In this document: piece after piece, positions 62,943-64,000 of the stretch | Numbering within the stretch: position 1 is the stretch's first letter | Layout of the letters: every line of letters starts with the position of its first letter | Assembly: GCA_040879965.1 (NCBI GenBank) | Contig: JBBDJI010000013.1 | Span: forward strand, 124,001-188,000 | DNA: 64,000 nt | Direction: 5' to 3' | Source of the DNA: Candidatus Babeliales bacterium | GTDB taxonomy: Bacteria; Babelota; Babeliae; Babelales; JACPOV01 | Program-made: the position numbers and the translations under genes | Notes under the pieces: model-generated | Told to the model about the DNA's origin: nothing | Seen by the model: the letters and a program-made list of their open reading frames with translations, nothing else | Databases searched by the model: none

Positions 62943-64000
62943 TTAAACAAAAGTGAATCCACCTTTTACCCAAATACCCCATTGATCGAGGGCACGGTTA
63001 TTTCTGCCAGAGAATTCAACTTCTCCACCTAAGCCAAGGAACGGTAAATAATCACAATTTTCCCAAGTATACGCAAGATGTGTGAATAATTTGTGTGAAA
63101 CCGCGCCTGGGTTAGTAGCAGATTCAACATTTAAATCGCCAGTAGTAATAAATACTGGTGTGGCTCCATCATCCGGTAATGGTGCAAAATTGCCTTGAAT
63201 ATTGGTAAGGCTTTGTGTGTTATTTGGATTGTTGCCACCAGTTGCAGCCGTATCAGTATTACCAGCGACACCAAATGTATTAGCAGGAATATTTTCTGTG
63301 ATAGTTAAATGCTCACGTGTTCTTCCCCAGATATTGTAGCCAACATCGAAAGTGAAACCACCATTTTGATAATCAAACATAAATGCTGCTTCGCCATGTA
63401 TATCAACACGCACCTGAACATCACGTGTTAAAACATTAGGCCCGAAAAGTATTTCGTTTGCGTACATGCCGGTTGAATCAAAACGTTTGAAAAGCAAGTA
63501 GCGGCTACCAATGCCATTATCTCTTAAATCAAATGTACGTTTCTGTTTTGCGCGGAACATATGATTTACAAAACCTTCATAAAAAATGGCAAATGATTGC
63601 TCACAACCATTATTCCACAATTCGTAATGTCCTGAAATACCGCCCCCAACTTCAACATGTCGGCCGTTACCAACAATCGGTTCAAATACAAACTGTGCAT
63701 CCGGACGAGTGCCAGTTGGCGCCACAACCCATGCATCAAAACCTAAGTGACCACATTCATTGCAAATAAAATCATAACCTAAAACAAAGGTAATATCAGC
63801 AACACCGGTTTTGGTTTGTTTACCGTTAATACGAGCAAAGCGCATTTCTTGTCTTAAATCTGGGAAGTTGGTAGGATCAAGAACTTCGCCTTGAAGTGCT
63901 TGTATAATTGAAGTACGGGGTGATGCGGCAGCCATTGTGTTCCCAAGTTTATTTGCGGCAATAGTTGTGCCAGAAGTCGTACTTGTTTCAGTTAAACGCA
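62943..64000 (-). CDS. Porin-like outer-membrane beta-barrel (N-terminus outside window)
   Basis: The frame is open to base 64000 on the minus strand with no stop (upstream codons read ...TTIAANKLGNTMAAASP), so the ATG at 63935 is internal and the true start with signal peptide lies beyond the window. About 350 residues are visible: many Gly/Asn-rich amphipathic strands, a CNECG pair near the visible N-terminus, a long Ala/Thr/Asn-rich loop (NTDTAATGGNNPNNTQ), and a C-terminal strand ending in WVKGGFTFV, compatible with outer-membrane insertion. Function unknown beyond barrel type. Confidence 0.7.
   Translation of the reverse strand, partial: RLTETSTTSGTTIAANKLGNTMAAASPRTSIIQALQGEVLDPTNFPDLRQEMRFARINGKQTKTGVADITFVLGYDFICNECGHLGFDAWVVAPTGTRPDAQFVFEPIVGNGRHVEVGGGISGHYELWNNGCEQSFAIFYEGFVNHMFRAKQKRTFDLRDNGIGSRYLLFKRFDSTGMYANEILFGPNVLTRDVQVRVDIHGEAAFMFDYQNGGFTFDVGYNIWGRTREHLTITENIPANTFGVAGNTDTAATGGNNPNNTQSLTNIQGNFAPLPDDGATPVFITTGDLNVESATNPGAVSHKLFTHLAYTWENCDYLPFLGLGGEVEFSGRNNRALDQWGIWVKGGFTFV

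Noticed and set aside
63533-63769. Plus-strand ORF inside the porin-like gene
   Set aside because: Fully inside a long barrel-coding frame on the other strand, with no start signals.
1-64000. Insertion sequence, phage or rRNA operon
   Set aside because: No transposase, integrase cassette, terminal repeats or rRNA core sequences were found; XerD is a housekeeping recombinase.

Overview
The window is a visibly AT-rich bacterial chromosome segment. It is densely packed with housekeeping genes (ftsH, suhB-like, rpmB, rpsT, mrdA-like, xerD, nth, thrS, phoH-like, rpmH-rnpA-yidD, trxB, tig-like, frr, pyrH, tsf, argS, mnmA, pgsA, ssb, grpE, lepA, gyrA, dprA, rpmF, plsX, gltX, fabD-like, acpP, two tRNAs). 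Between them lies an unusually large set of short, signal-peptide-bearing, lineage-specific proteins, many in tandem paralogous groups. Outer-membrane-type barrels, a class B penicillin-binding protein and secreted eukaryote-like modules (ankyrin repeats, F-box-like N-termini, C2H2-type zinc fingers) suggest a Gram-negative-type, host-associated bacterium. The mix fits an intracellular lineage such as Candidatus Dependentiae (TM6). That placement is inference from gene content; no rRNA is present to test it.

Layout. 1-3850: an FtsH with two AAA+ modules (cut by the left edge), an inositol-monophosphatase family enzyme, and L28/S20 with a terminator. 3881-9809 (minus): a secreted protein, a PBP2-type transpeptidase, XerD and a large membrane regulator with a degenerate sigma-54-activator ATPase domain. 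9816-14579: a 28-codon peptide gene with its own promoter and strong ribosome binding site, endonuclease III, a histone H1-like protein, ThrS without a TGS domain, and a PIN-PhoH ATPase. 14581-19779 (minus): two tandem secreted-protein families (three members each) around the rpmH-rnpA-yidD cluster. 20008-21894: a secreted protein with eight C2H2-like zinc-finger motifs. 21897-28212: an unknown protein, a Nudix hydrolase, TrxB, a trigger-factor-like protein, tRNA-Leu and tRNA-Lys, and tsf-pyrH-frr. 28375-33736: a secreted alpha/beta-hydrolase, an ankyrin protein, small secreted proteins and ArgS. 33947-45000: MnmA, two clusters of F-box-like/ankyrin proteins (3 + 2 genes), PgsA, SSB, an outer-membrane barrel and GrpE. 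45153-54002: a membrane protein of unknown role, LepA, GyrA, DprA and a secreted coiled-coil protein. 54020-58747: an operon-like run rpmF-plsX-(YfgM-like)-gltX-fabD*-acpP, where the FabD-like protein lacks its catalytic residues. 58752-64000: twin HExxH metallopeptidases, an unexplained region with decayed reading frames, a Cys-rich secreted protein, a small secreted family with one frameshifted copy, and a porin-like barrel cut by the right edge.

Most informative points: the tandem-AAA FtsH; the secreted zinc-finger protein; the F-box-like/ankyrin families; the FabD-like protein with no catalytic Ser or His beside an intact acyl carrier protein; a TrxB without the NADPH-selecting arginine motif; the sigma-54-activator-like regulator with no Walker A or GAFTGA loop; a recent mosaic duplication with a Ser-Glu tandem repeat; and a frameshifted secreted-protein gene that a simple ORF scan would start at the wrong place.
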